Part shown: one piece after another, positions 6,185 to 14,818 of the stretch
Layout of the letters: each line of letters starts with the position of its first letter
How positions within the stretch are numbered: the stretch's first letter is position 1
Assembly (NCBI RefSeq): GCF_035325945.1
Contig: NZ_DAOKYX010000003.1
Coordinates: 1-64,000 of the forward strand
Length of the DNA: 64,000 nucleotides
Reading direction: 5' to 3'
Source: Parvibaculum sp035325945
GTDB lineage: Bacteria > Pseudomonadota > Alphaproteobacteria > Parvibaculales > Parvibaculaceae
The notes under the pieces: generated by a model
Seen by the model: the letters and a program-made list of their open reading frames with translations, nothing else
What the model was told of the DNA's origin: nothing
The model's database searches: none
Position numbers and translations under genes: made by a program

Positions 6185-8461
6185 ATGACATTCCGGCATC
6201 CGGCGGAGCGGGATTTCAAAGGCTCGATCGGGCGGACGGTGCAGGAATCCTCGCCCGACTGGCCGGCCGCCCCTTCGAGCGCGGGCAAGCCCAATGTGGT
6301 GCTCATCGTGCTCGACGATACGGGCTTCGCGCATCTGGGCTGTTATGGCTCGACCATCGCCACGCCGAATATCGATCGCCTGGCGGGCGAGGGGCTCAGA
6401 TTCACCGGGTTCCACACGACGGCGCTCTGCTCATCGTCCCGGGCCTGCCTCCTCACCGGCCGCAATCACCACGCGGTCGGCATGCGGGCGATCTCGAACA
6501 TGGATACGGGCTATCCGAACATGCGCGGCGCCGTCACCCGGTCTGCCGCGACGCTCGCCGAGGTGCTGCGCGATCATGGCGTGGCGACTTTCGCGGCGGG
6601 CAAGTGGCATCTCGCGCCCATGGCTGAATGCACGGCCGCAGGGCCTTTCCACAACTGGCCGCTCCAGCGCGGCTTCGACCGCTATTACGGTTTTCTTCAG
6701 GGCGAGACGGATCAGTTCCACCCCGAGCTCACGCATGACAATCACTTCGTCGAGCAGCCGAAATCGCCCGATGAGGGCTACCACGTTTCGGAAGACATCG
6801 TGGACAAGTCGATCGGCTTCATCCGGGACAGCGTCTCCATCGTGCCGGAGCGTCCTTTCTTCCTCTATCTCGCCTTCGGGGCGATGCATGCGCCGCATCA
6901 GGCGCCGCGCGCCTATCTCGACAAATATCGAGGGCGCTTCGATGCGGGCTGGGACGTGGCGCGGGAAGAATGGTTCGCGCGGCAGAAGGAGATGGGCATC
7001 GTGCCGCCCGGCACGGGGCTTGCGCCGCGCAATCCCGGCGTGAAGCCCTGGGTCGAGCTCAGCGACAATGAAAGGAAGTTCGCGGCGCGGCTTCAGGAAG
7101 CCTTCGCCGCCATGCTTGAGCACACAGACGCGCAGATCGGCAGGCTGGTGAGTTTCCTCGAAGAGCTGGGCCTCATGGAGAACACGCTCTTCATGCTCGT
7201 CTCCGACAATGGCGCGAGCCAGGAGGGCGGGCCGACCGGCGTCCTCGACGAGATGCGGTACTTCAATCTCATGGCCGAGGATGTGGAGAAGGCCGTCGAG
7301 CGGCTCGACGACATTGGCGGGCCACAGAGCCACAGCAATATTCCCTGGGGCTGGGCGCAGGCGGGCAATACGCCGCTCAAATGGTACAAGCAGAACACGC
7401 ATGGCGGCGGCGTGCGCGATCCCTTCATCGTTCACTGGCCGAAAGGGATCGGGCGGCCCGGCGAGATCCGGCGCCAGTTCTGCCACGCCATCGACGTCGC
7501 GCCGACCGTTCTCGACGTGATGGGCATCGAGCCGCCATCGGTCGTGGCGGGCGTGCCGCAAATGCCGATCCATGGCGCGAGCATCCTGTCGGCCTTCAGC
7601 GATCCGCAGGCGAAGCCCGCGCGCCCCGTCCAGTATTTCGAGATGGGCGGCGATCGCGGCCTCTGGCTCGATGGCTGGAAGGCCGTCACGCATCATGCGC
7701 GCGGCACGCCTTTCGAGAAGGATCGCTGGGAGCTTTATCATCTCGACGAGGATTTCTCCGAGTATCACGATCTCGCCGAGCGCGAGCCCGATCGGCTCAA
7801 GGCCATGGTGGAACGGTGGTGGCAGGAGGCGGAGGCGCATGGCGTCCTGCCACTCGACGATCGCGGCGCCTTCGATCTCTTCCGCGCGTCGCGCAGGCCC
7901 GGCATGCCGACATCGCGCTCGCGCTTCGTCTATTATCCGCCCGTCTCGCACATCGTTTCGGATGCCTGCCCGCCCGTCTTCCGCGGCTGGCAGATGACGG
8001 CCGAGATCGACCATCCGGCGGGCGCCGCGAATGGGGCGCTGGTGGCGCGGGGCAGCATCAATAGCGGCTTCGCCTTCTATATCGACCAGGACCGCCTGCA
8101 TTTCGACTACAACTGCTTCCACGACCACACGCTCGTCGCGGCGCCGGAGGCGCTGACGCCCGGCAAGCATGAGGTCGGCGCCGTGGTCGAGCGCATGGCG
8201 GACGGCTCCGGCACGGTCGCGCTCATCATCGACGGCAGGACGGTCGTAACGGCGGCGATCCCGAAGCTTCTCTTCCTCATTTCCAGCATCGGCATGGATA
8301 TCGGCCGCAGCCTTTCGCCGGTCAGCGAGGCTTATCGCGCGCCTTTCGCCTATCCGGGCCGGATCGCGAAAGTCGTGTTCGAGCTGCCGCGCGCGGAGCC
8401 CGACGCGGCCGCCGCCAATGCCGACCGCGCGCATGTGCGCGCCGCCATGTCGCGGCAGTAA
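6185..8461 (+). CDS. large type I arylsulfatase (non-canonical CSSSR motif)
   Basis: 758 residues, alkaline-phosphatase/sulfatase superfamily. Metal-binding start PNVVLIVLDDTGFAHLGCYG (about 36-55), sulfatase signature around Cys82 (CSSSRACLLTGRNHH), GKWHL near 140, later metal/substrate segments LFMLVSDNGASQEGG and KWYKQNTHGGGVRDPF, and a C-terminal extension typical of the long arylsulfatase group. It would hydrolyse sulfate esters after conversion of Cys82 to formylglycine. The oddity is Ser84 where the modifying enzyme expects Pro or Ala (C-x-P/A-x-R). No signal peptide is seen, so it is probably cytoplasmic. The next gene, a GST-like protein, follows 44 bases later. A GAGGGAGGGACGCAG ribosome site precedes ATG 6185. 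Confidence 0.9.
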   Translation: MTFRHPAERDFKGSIGRTVQESSPDWPAAPSSAGKPNVVLIVLDDTGFAHLGCYGSTIATPNIDRLAGEGLRFTGFHTTALCSSSRACLLTGRNHHAVGMRAISNMDTGYPNMRGAVTRSAATLAEVLRDHGVATFAAGKWHLAPMAECTAAGPFHNWPLQRGFDRYYGFLQGETDQFHPELTHDNHFVEQPKSPDEGYHVSEDIVDKSIGFIRDSVSIVPERPFFLYLAFGAMHAPHQAPRAYLDKYRGRFDAGWDVAREEWFARQKEMGIVPPGTGLAPRNPGVKPWVELSDNERKFAARLQEAFAAMLEHTDAQIGRLVSFLEELGLMENTLFMLVSDNGASQEGGPTGVLDEMRYFNLMAEDVEKAVERLDDIGGPQSHSNIPWGWAQAGNTPLKWYKQNTHGGGVRDPFIVHWPKGIGRPGEIRRQFCHAIDVAPTVLDVMGIEPPSVVAGVPQMPIHGASILSAFSDPQAKPARPVQYFEMGGDRGLWLDGWKAVTHHARGTPFEKDRWELYHLDEDFSEYHDLAEREPDRLKAMVERWWQEAEAHGVLPLDDRGAFDLFRASRRPGMPTSRSRFVYYPPVSHIVSDACPPVFRGWQMTAEIDHPAGAANGALVARGSINSGFAFYIDQDRLHFDYNCFHDHTLVAAPEALTPGKHEVGAVVERMADGSGTVALIIDGRTVVTAAIPKLLFLISSIGMDIGRSLSPVSEAYRAPFAYPGRIAKVVFELPRAEPDAAAANADRAHVRAAMSRQ

Positions 8462-8505
8462 TATCGACGTATCAGGGAAGAGCCGACATTTCGGGGAGGT
8501 CATTC

Positions 8506-9537
8506 ATGTCGTTGCCCACACCACTGCTTCTGCGCGGCGCGCCGGGCTCGCCCTATACGCGCAAGATGCTGGCCGTGCTTCGCTACAGGCATATTCCCTA
8601 TGAGTTCCTTCAGGGCGATGCGCCGGAGAAGCGCGGTCTGCCGAGGCCCAAGGTGCAACTCCTGCCGACCTTCTATCTGCCGAACGAGCGGGGCGAGGTG
8701 GAAGCCGTGGTCGACTCGACGCCGCTCATCCGCCGCTTCGAGGCGGCGTTTCCGCAGCGCCGCGTCGTGCCCGCCGATCCGGTGGTCGAGTTTCTCGACT
8801 ATCTGCTCGAGGATTTCGGCGACGAATGGCTGACAAAGGCCATGTTCCATTATCGCTGGTACTACAAGCCGGATATCGAGCGCGCGGCGGCGATCCTGCC
8901 GCGCTGGCGCGATCTGACGGCGCCGGAAGCGGAGGCGCTGAAGATGGGCGAGATCTTCGCCGAGCGGCAGATCTCGCGCCTCTATGTCGTCGGCTCGAAC
9001 GACACGACCGCGCCCGTCATCGAGGCGAGCTACAAGCGCATCCTCGACGCCTTCAAGGCGCATCTCGAGCAGCGGCCCTTCCTCATGGGCCGTCGTCCGG
9101 GCGCATCGGATTTCGGTTTCTACGGCCAGCTGACGCAGCTCACCCATTTCGACCCGACGCCGATGGAGGTGACGCTTGCGCGCGCGCCGCGCGTCTTCGC
9201 CTGGGTCGATGTGGTCGAGGATCTGTCCGGCCTCGATCCCGCCGAGAGCGACTGGATGGCGCGGGACGACATTCCGGGCACGCTCCGGGCGCTCCTTGCG
9301 GAAGTCGGCCGGGTCTATGTGCCGGCGCTGCTCGCCAATGCGGCGGCGCTCGCCTCGGGCAGCGCGGAGGTCCGCACCGAGATCGACGGGCAAGTCTGGG
9401 TGCAGCAGCCCTTCCCTTATCAGGGCAAGTGCCTGCAATGGCTGCGCGAGAAATATGCGGCGCTGAGAGCAGCCGACCGCGCGGATGTCGACCGGATCCT
9501 CGCGGGCACGGGTTGCGAGCGGCTTTTCACCGCCTGA
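8506..9537 (+). CDS. glutathione S-transferase-like protein
   Basis: 343 residues. The N-terminal thioredoxin-like GST domain is plain: LLLRGAPGSPYTRKMLAVLRYRHIPYEF, a QLLPTFYLP strand, and VVDSTPLIRRFEAAFP, the usual D/E-S-x-x-I glutathione-binding element. A helical C-terminal domain follows (FLMGRRPGASDFGFYGQLTQL, the N-capping-box region), plus about 120 extra residues compared with ordinary GSTs of 200-230 residues. It may use glutathione to detoxify or dehalogenate substrates, consistent with the nearby dehalogenase; substrate is unknown. GGGGAGG lies seven bases before ATG 8506. It is co-directional with the upstream sulfatase and convergent with the second sulfatase. Confidence 0.85.
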   Translation: MSLPTPLLLRGAPGSPYTRKMLAVLRYRHIPYEFLQGDAPEKRGLPRPKVQLLPTFYLPNERGEVEAVVDSTPLIRRFEAAFPQRRVVPADPVVEFLDYLLEDFGDEWLTKAMFHYRWYYKPDIERAAAILPRWRDLTAPEAEALKMGEIFAERQISRLYVVGSNDTTAPVIEASYKRILDAFKAHLEQRPFLMGRRPGASDFGFYGQLTQLTHFDPTPMEVTLARAPRVFAWVDVVEDLSGLDPAESDWMARDDIPGTLRALLAEVGRVYVPALLANAAALASGSAEVRTEIDGQVWVQQPFPYQGKCLQWLREKYAALRAADRADVDRILAGTGCERLFTA

Positions 9538-9559
9538 GCCGGAGCGTCGCCTCCGGCTC
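9536..9559. terminator. hairpin between convergent genes
   Basis: GAGCCGGAG (9536-9544) pairs perfectly with CTCCGGCTC (9551-9559) with a six-base loop; it starts within the stop codon of the GST gene. No T-run follows, but its position between two converging genes suits a two-way terminator. Confidence 0.5.
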
Positions 9560-9583
9560 GCGCGTCCATCGGTCAGGGCCCGG

Positions 9584-11320
9584 TCAGAGGCGATAGAGCC
9601 AGCCGGGGCCCACGAATTCCTGCCCCTCGTCGCGGCCAACCTCCGTTTCGATCAGCGCGTTCGTCTTCGCGTTGAGGGCGAGGATGAGGTCCTTGTGCGC
9701 CTCGGGCTCGAGCGCGAGGTTGTGCAGCTCGTCGGGGTCCGTCTGGGTGTCATAAAGCGCGAGATCGTTATGGGCGCGAAGCGTCTCCCAGTCCCTCGGC
9801 ATGTGATGCTCGCCAAGCCCGAAGAAGCGCGCGAATTTGTAGCGCCCGTCGAACACGCCCCTGTGGAGGCCGCGATTGGTCCGCGAGGGGCCGAGATGGC
9901 CGAGCTTCAGCGACTCGATCAGCATCGCCCAGGCTGAAGGCGTGCGGGCACTGCGCATCATGCCTTCAATCATCTGCGGGTCGATATAGAAGGGCACGCC
10001 GTAATTATAGAAGGCGCCGCGCTCGTCGCGCTCCGTGCGGCCGCCGGTGAGCGCATTGGCGAGGCTCACGCCGGGCAGCTTGCCGAGCGGGTCTTCGAGT
10101 TCGCCCGGATTTCCGCCCGCGAATTCGAAAAGCGTGGGCAAGAGATCGACGGTGCTGCCGAGGCTATCCGTAGTGCGCGCCTTCCGCGCGTCGGGGTGGC
10201 TGATATAGAGCGGGACCGCCACATTCTCCTTGAAGATCACCGGGCCCTTCTGACGCAGGCGCTGGGCGCCCGCCATCTCGCCATGATCGGCGGTGAGCAC
10301 GACGATCGTGTCGTCGGCGAGGCCGAGCGTTTCGAGCGCGGAGAAAAGGCGGCGCACCTTGTAGCTCGCATCGCGGATGCAGTTGAAATAATAGCTCTGG
10401 TTCCTGCGCCAGACGCGCTCGTCATCGGGCATGGCGCCATAGGTGAGGTCGCAGACCTTGCGGTAGGAGTTCACGGCCCAGGGCTCGCCTTCGGCGGGCT
10501 TGCGATAGAAGCTCGCGGGAAGGGGCACATCGCTCCAGTCGCGGTCATAGATCTCGCTCGCGGGCGCGGGCGCGAGCGGGGAGAGCACATCCGGGTTGCC
10601 GCGTGTCGCCGTCTGGCCCTGCCAGGACTCGAAGAAGCAGATGTCGTGCGGGTTCACGAGATTGACGGCGAGGAACCAGGGCTGTTCGGCGGGGAGCTTG
10701 CGCGCCACCTCGTCGAGCCACTGGATCGCGGAGCTTACCGTCGGTCCGTCATAGCGATAACCGTCCCACACCTTGCCATGCGGATCGCCGTCGATGTTGT
10801 AGTCGCTGAAGCCAAAGGGCTCGAGCGAGCGGTCGGTCTTGATATAGGGGCCGTAGCCGAGCTGCGCGGCGTGGGGAATGTCGCTCAGGTGCCATTTGCC
10901 CTTATAGGCCGTGTAGTAGCCGAGATCGCGCAGATGGTGCCCGATGGAACGGAGCTTGCCGTTGAGCCGAGGGAAAGGCGGCGCGCCGTCATTCACCACC
11001 ATGTCCGTCTGCTGCGTGTGCCGCCCGAAATAGGCGACCGAGCGCGAGGGCGAGCAGGGCGTGGTGTTGACGTTGTATTTTGCAAAGAAAGTCCCGCGCT
11101 CGCCGATCCATTCATGGGCGGGAAGATCGAGGCCGGAGGGCAGCGTGGTCGCGGAGCGCTCCTGATCGGTCATCACGAAAAGGATGTTGGGGCGCTTGCG
11201 TCCGGCGATCGCCGGGGCGGCGAGAACGGGGCCTGCCTGAACGGCCGCGAGAGCCGCCATGCCGGTGCCGACAAGCTGGCGGCGCGTGGGCTTCCAGCCG
11301 TTACCGGTGCCGTCGCTCAT
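9584..11320 (-). CDS. Tat-exported sulfatase
   Basis: 578 residues. The N-terminus has a twin-arginine signal (PTRRQLVGTGMAALAAVQAG), so folded export to the periplasm is likely. The sulfatase fold begins RPNILFVMTDQERS; the active-site motif is canonical, Cys89-Ser-Pro-Ser-Arg93. Later elements include GKWHLSD, NLVNPHDICFFE and VVLTADHGEMAG. It should hydrolyse a sulfate ester (or choline sulfate-type substrate) in the periplasm. ATG 11320 is chosen because AAAGGA lies upstream and it overlaps the stop of the preceding gene (ATGA), showing translational coupling. The in-frame extension upstream has no signal logic. Confidence 0.9.
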   Translation of the reverse strand: MSDGTGNGWKPTRRQLVGTGMAALAAVQAGPVLAAPAIAGRKRPNILFVMTDQERSATTLPSGLDLPAHEWIGERGTFFAKYNVNTTPCSPSRSVAYFGRHTQQTDMVVNDGAPPFPRLNGKLRSIGHHLRDLGYYTAYKGKWHLSDIPHAAQLGYGPYIKTDRSLEPFGFSDYNIDGDPHGKVWDGYRYDGPTVSSAIQWLDEVARKLPAEQPWFLAVNLVNPHDICFFESWQGQTATRGNPDVLSPLAPAPASEIYDRDWSDVPLPASFYRKPAEGEPWAVNSYRKVCDLTYGAMPDDERVWRRNQSYYFNCIRDASYKVRRLFSALETLGLADDTIVVLTADHGEMAGAQRLRQKGPVIFKENVAVPLYISHPDARKARTTDSLGSTVDLLPTLFEFAGGNPGELEDPLGKLPGVSLANALTGGRTERDERGAFYNYGVPFYIDPQMIEGMMRSARTPSAWAMLIESLKLGHLGPSRTNRGLHRGVFDGRYKFARFFGLGEHHMPRDWETLRAHNDLALYDTQTDPDELHNLALEPEAHKDLILALNAKTNALIETEVGRDEGQEFVGPGWLYRL

Positions 11321-12633
11321 GGGACGCGTCCTTTCATGACTTCGATGATGTCTTCTTCCAGCGCCCAGAAGCGATCCTGGCCCCAATGCGCGGGCAGGCC
11401 GTTGACGCGAAAGCTCGGCGCGCCCCAGAGGCCCGCGTCGAAGAGCGCCTTGCGATTTTCCTCCGCCACCGTGCGCCAGCTTTCATCGGCAAGGGCTGCC
11501 TTCACCGTTTCGGCATCGAGGCCAGCGCGGCGGGCAACATCCATCAGTCCTTCGTCGGAGGCGAGGTCGATCCCATCGGCGAAGGCGGCACGGAGCCCGA
11601 GTTCCGCGAATTCCTCGCCTCGGCCGCGTTTGACCGCATGGTGCAGAACGGCGAGCGCGCGCTCGGCGCCGGCGCCCACCGGGTCGACGGATTTGCCGAA
11701 GGGCGTCGCCGCGCGTTCGGCCTCGCGCTTCGTGTCGAGCATGATGTAGAAGCGCTTCACCCGCGGCACCGGCAGGCCGCGCATCACCATGGGCAGAATG
11801 AAGCGGAGGCGCAATTCGGCATCGTAATGCCGGGCGATCTGCCTCATCCGCGGGAAGGAAATGCAGGAATAGGGGCTGCGGAAGGAAAACCAGTAGTCGA
11901 TGACGGGCCGCGCGCCGCCTTGCGGGCGGGGCAGCAGCTTCAGCCCGAGATAGGGCGCGAGCGGCGGCGTTCCTTTCGGTGCCCGGTCGAGCCCGAGACC
12001 GGTCAGCCTTTCCTCGAGATGGTTGAGGCGGTCGACGCCCCAATACCACTCTCCCTCGAAACAGAACATGGCGCCGAGATAATGTCCCCGACGCCGCCTT
12101 TCCCTGTCGCCTGCCGCGAGCGCCGAGGCGAGCGAAGCGGGGTCGGCGCGGCCCGCCGTTTCGCCGAGACGGTCGAGCGCCGCCCTGTCGTCCGTCCATA
12201 ATGCGCGCCCGGCATCGGCCGCGAGTTCGACAAACCGGCCGCTCGCCGCGGCTCCGGCGAGAACCGCGTTGCAGGCCGCCACGATGTCTGCCGCGGGCAA
12301 GGCGTCAGCCGGCGGAAATTCGAGGCCATATTCGCGGGCAAGGCGCGGCGCGTCCCTCAGCGCATAGCGCCGCAGTCTCTCGCGCTCCGGCGCGGCGGCA
12401 TCGTCGGGAGGCGGCACGATCCAGGGCGTGAAGGCGACATCGTAACGCGCGAGAAGGGGCGCGAGCATCTGGGCCGCGACATGGCTGTAGGGATCGTCGG
12501 CCTGGTGGAAGTAATGGATGGTGGGTTTGCCGCCGCGCAGCTTGCGCGAAAGCGCGTGGAAGGCGCGGCGCGAATTGTGCAGCGCCCGGCTCGTCAGGAG
12601 AGAGCTTCCCGCGCGGCCGATCATAGCTTTCAT
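11317..12633 (-). CDS. tandem DsbA-like / 2-hydroxychromene-2-carboxylate isomerase-like protein
   Basis: 438 residues with two thioredoxin-fold DSBA-like domains. The first begins IHYFHQADDPYSHVAAQML (about 39), the second IDYWFSFRSPYSCISFPRM (about 246); each ends with a cis-Pro type element, the second as GLWGAPSFRVNG and WGQDRFW. Neither has a CxxC redox pair; the Ser in FRSPYS matches the glutathione-dependent HCCA isomerase (kappa-GST) subgroup. A glutathione-linked isomerase or transferase acting on an aromatic or halogenated substrate is therefore more likely than disulfide chemistry. Fusion of two domains is unusual for the family (about 200 residues each). The gene overlaps the Tat sulfatase by 4 bases and faces away from the dehalogenase. 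Confidence 0.75.
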   Translation of the reverse strand: MKAMIGRAGSSLLTSRALHNSRRAFHALSRKLRGGKPTIHYFHQADDPYSHVAAQMLAPLLARYDVAFTPWIVPPPDDAAAPERERLRRYALRDAPRLAREYGLEFPPADALPAADIVAACNAVLAGAAASGRFVELAADAGRALWTDDRAALDRLGETAGRADPASLASALAAGDRERRRRGHYLGAMFCFEGEWYWGVDRLNHLEERLTGLGLDRAPKGTPPLAPYLGLKLLPRPQGGARPVIDYWFSFRSPYSCISFPRMRQIARHYDAELRLRFILPMVMRGLPVPRVKRFYIMLDTKREAERAATPFGKSVDPVGAGAERALAVLHHAVKRGRGEEFAELGLRAAFADGIDLASDEGLMDVARRAGLDAETVKAALADESWRTVAEENRKALFDAGLWGAPSFRVNGLPAHWGQDRFWALEEDIIEVMKGRVP

Positions 12634-12671
12634 GTCGGTTTTCCTCCCGTCGCCCTTGACGCACCGGTTTA

Positions 12672-12698
12672 TATAGTGACACGATTAATGTCAATATA
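12672..12698. promoter_or_regulatory. TetR-type operator in the divergent promoter
   Basis: TATAGTGACA (12672-12681) and TGTCAATATA (12689-12698) are reverse complements at nine of ten positions, separated by seven bases. The site lies midway between the divergent starts at 12633 and 12742, so one regulator could control both directions. The TetR gene at 14174 is the obvious candidate. Confidence 0.6.
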
Positions 12699-12741
12699 CG
12701 GGCATGGGCATGGGGCGGAACGCCCTTCCGAAGGAGACATC

Positions 12742-13647
12742 ATGAGAGTGCTGAGAACGCCGGATGCGCGATTTGCGAACCTGCCGGGATTTCCCTTTGC
12801 CCCCAATTACTTCGATGTGAAGGATGCGGATGGAACGGTGTTGCGGGTTCACACGGTCGATGAGGGGGCGAAAGCGGCGGCGCCCGTCCTTCTCATGCAT
12901 GGCGAGCCTTCGTGGTCCTATCTCTACCGCCACATGATCCCCGGGCTCGCGGCGCGCGGTCACCGCGTGCTGGCGCCCGATCTCGTCGGCTTCGGGCGCT
13001 CGGACAAGCCGGATCAGGTCGCCGACTATACTTACGAGCGCCATGTGAAATGGATGAGCGACTGGCTAACCGGGCTCGATCTCAGGGGCATCACGCTCTT
13101 CTGTCAGGACTGGGGCGGTCTCATCGGTCTGCGCCTCGTCGCCGCCTTCCCAGACCGTTTCGCGCGCGTGGTGGTCGCGAATACCGGGCTTCCGACCGGC
13201 ACGGGCTGGACGGAAGCCTTCAAGCAGTGGCTCGATTTCAGCCAGACCGTGCCCGAGCTTCCCGTCGGCGAAATCGTCAGCATGGGGACGAAGCGCGGGC
13301 TCGATCAGGCGGAGAAGGCGGCCTATCTCGCGCCCTTCCCGGAGGAGGCATACAAAGCGGGCGCTCGGGCCTTTCCGGCGCTCGTTCCGATCACGCCGGA
13401 GCATGCCTCGGTCGAGGAGAACAAGGCAGCGTGGAAGGTTCTGGAACGTTTCGACAAGCCCTTCCTCACCGCCTTCAGCGACGGCGATCCAGTGACGGCG
13501 GGCGGCGAGCGCATCTTCCGGGAGCGGGTGCCGGGCGCGCGCGGGCAGGCCCATGTGACGATCGCCGGGGGAGGGCATTTCCTCCAGGAAGACAAGCCGG
13601 CCGAACTTGTCGATGTGATCGACGGCCTCATTCGCAAAACGGCCTGA
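12742..13647 (+). CDS. haloalkane dehalogenase (alpha/beta hydrolase)
   Basis: 301 residues, standard for the family. Oxyanion-hole region LLMHGEPSWSYLYRHM (about 50-65) is the haloalkane dehalogenase signature; the nucleophile Asp123 is in LFCQDWGGLIG, with the halide-stabilising Trp124 directly after it; the acid is in the FSDGDP segment (Asp247 or Asp249, as in the DhlA-like HLD-I subgroup) and the catalytic His279 is in GGGHFLQED. It cleaves carbon-halogen bonds to an alcohol and halide in the cytoplasm. ATG 12742 has AAGGAG five bases upstream. It is followed 10 bases later by a DUF1330 gene. Substrate range cannot be read from sequence. Confidence 0.9.
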   Translation: MRVLRTPDARFANLPGFPFAPNYFDVKDADGTVLRVHTVDEGAKAAAPVLLMHGEPSWSYLYRHMIPGLAARGHRVLAPDLVGFGRSDKPDQVADYTYERHVKWMSDWLTGLDLRGITLFCQDWGGLIGLRLVAAFPDRFARVVVANTGLPTGTGWTEAFKQWLDFSQTVPELPVGEIVSMGTKRGLDQAEKAAYLAPFPEEAYKAGARAFPALVPITPEHASVEENKAAWKVLERFDKPFLTAFSDGDPVTAGGERIFRERVPGARGQAHVTIAGGGHFLQEDKPAELVDVIDGLIRKTA

Positions 13648-13657
13648 GGGGAGACAG

Positions 13658-14077
13658 ATGAAATACGAAATCGCCGTCTATCCGGAGCGGGAGAAACTGA
13701 TGGAGCTTGCGGGATCGACCGATCCCGCGCCTATCGTCATGGTCAACCTGCTGAAGTTCCGCGATGTCGCCGAGTACAAGGATGGCGGCACGGAAAGGAT
13801 CAGCGGGCGCGAAGCCTATATGCGCTACGGCGTGGAAATGCGCCGGATCGTGGAAGCAGCGGGCGGGCGTTTCCTCATCTCGGCGGCGCTCGACAGCGTC
13901 GTCATCGGTGAGGTGGAGGAGCTTTGGGACATGGTGGCGCTCGTCGAATATCCCTCGGCGGCGGCCTTTTTCGCCATCGCGGCTTCGCCGGAGGTTCTTG
14001 CGCTGGGCAAGCATCGGGAGGCGGGCCTTGCCGGCCAGCTCCTCATCCGCTCGACGCTGCTTGAGGATCACGTCTAG
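13658..14077 (+). CDS. DUF1330-family protein
   Basis: 139 residues, ferredoxin-like alpha/beta-barrel dimer type. Family features are the strand PIVMVNLLKFRD, the YMRYGVEMRRIVEAAGGRFL helix-strand unit and MVALVEYPSAAAFFAIAASPE. Function of DUF1330 proteins is not established; they often sit in catabolic operons. It lies 10 bases after the dehalogenase stop and is surely co-transcribed. The ribosome site is GGGGAGA just before ATG 13658. Confidence 0.8.
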   Translation: MKYEIAVYPEREKLMELAGSTDPAPIVMVNLLKFRDVAEYKDGGTERISGREAYMRYGVEMRRIVEAAGGRFLISAALDSVVIGEVEELWDMVALVEYPSAAAFFAIAASPEVLALGKHREAGLAGQLLIRSTLLEDHV

Positions 14078-14173
14078 GGACGGTGGCCTCTCGTTCCCGT
14101 TTTCTTGCGGGCGTGCAAGGCGCGGTCTTTTCTTTCCCGTCAGCGGGCGGCATAACCATCAGGGCTTATCTCC

Positions 14174-14785
14174 ATGGAAGGGCCGATGGCGCGAACCGTA
14201 AAAATCGAAGCAGGCACGGATGGGCGGCGGCTGCGCGGGCAGGAAAACCGCCGCCGGATCGTGGAGGCCATGCTCGAACTCGTGCGCGGGGGAAATATTT
14301 CACCGGGCGCCGAGGATGTGTCGGCGCGGGCGAATGTCGGCCTGCGGACGGTGTTCCGGCATTTCGACGATATGGACAGCCTCTATCGCGAATTGTCCGA
14401 AATGATCCGGGCGGAAATCGAGCCCGTGATGAGCCGGCCATGGCCCGAGGGCGGCTGGCCGGTGCGTCTCGATGCGATCGTCGAACGGCGTGCGCAGGTG
14501 TTCGAGAAGATCATGCCGTTCCAGATCGCCGCCGATGTGCACAAGCATCGATCCGCCTTTCTGCGCGAGGACCACGAGCTGCTGACGCGAATGCAGCGCG
14601 CGGTCCTGCGCGAGGCCCTGCCGCCGGAGATGCGGAAGGACCGCATTGCCTTCGAGGCGCTCGAACTGCTCCTGAGCTTCGATGCGTGGCGGCGGCTTCG
14701 TCTCGAACAAGGGCTTTCCGTCCAGCAGGCGAAGAAGACCATAGCGGCGGCCGCCGCCGCGATCAGCGCCGGCAGGGGGAAGTGA
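14174..14785 (+). CDS. TetR-family transcription regulator
   Basis: 203 residues. The helix-turn-helix is at about residues 25-75: NRRRIVEAMLELVRGGNISP, then the recognition part VSARANVGLRTVFRHFDDM with the typical turn before the FRHF helix. The helical C-terminal domain would bind a small ligand. It probably represses the divergent dehalogenase and DsbA-like operons through the inverted repeat at 12672-12698. Two starts are possible: ATG 14174 and ATG 14186, the latter with GGAAGG four bases upstream. The gap of 96 bases after the DUF1330 gene has no clear terminator. Confidence 0.85.
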   Translation: MEGPMARTVKIEAGTDGRRLRGQENRRRIVEAMLELVRGGNISPGAEDVSARANVGLRTVFRHFDDMDSLYRELSEMIRAEIEPVMSRPWPEGGWPVRLDAIVERRAQVFEKIMPFQIAADVHKHRSAFLREDHELLTRMQRAVLREALPPEMRKDRIAFEALELLLSFDAWRRLRLEQGLSVQQAKKTIAAAAAAISAGRGK

Positions 14786-14818
14786 CCCGGTATTGATGTT
14801 TGCGCGCGGCAGGAGAAA

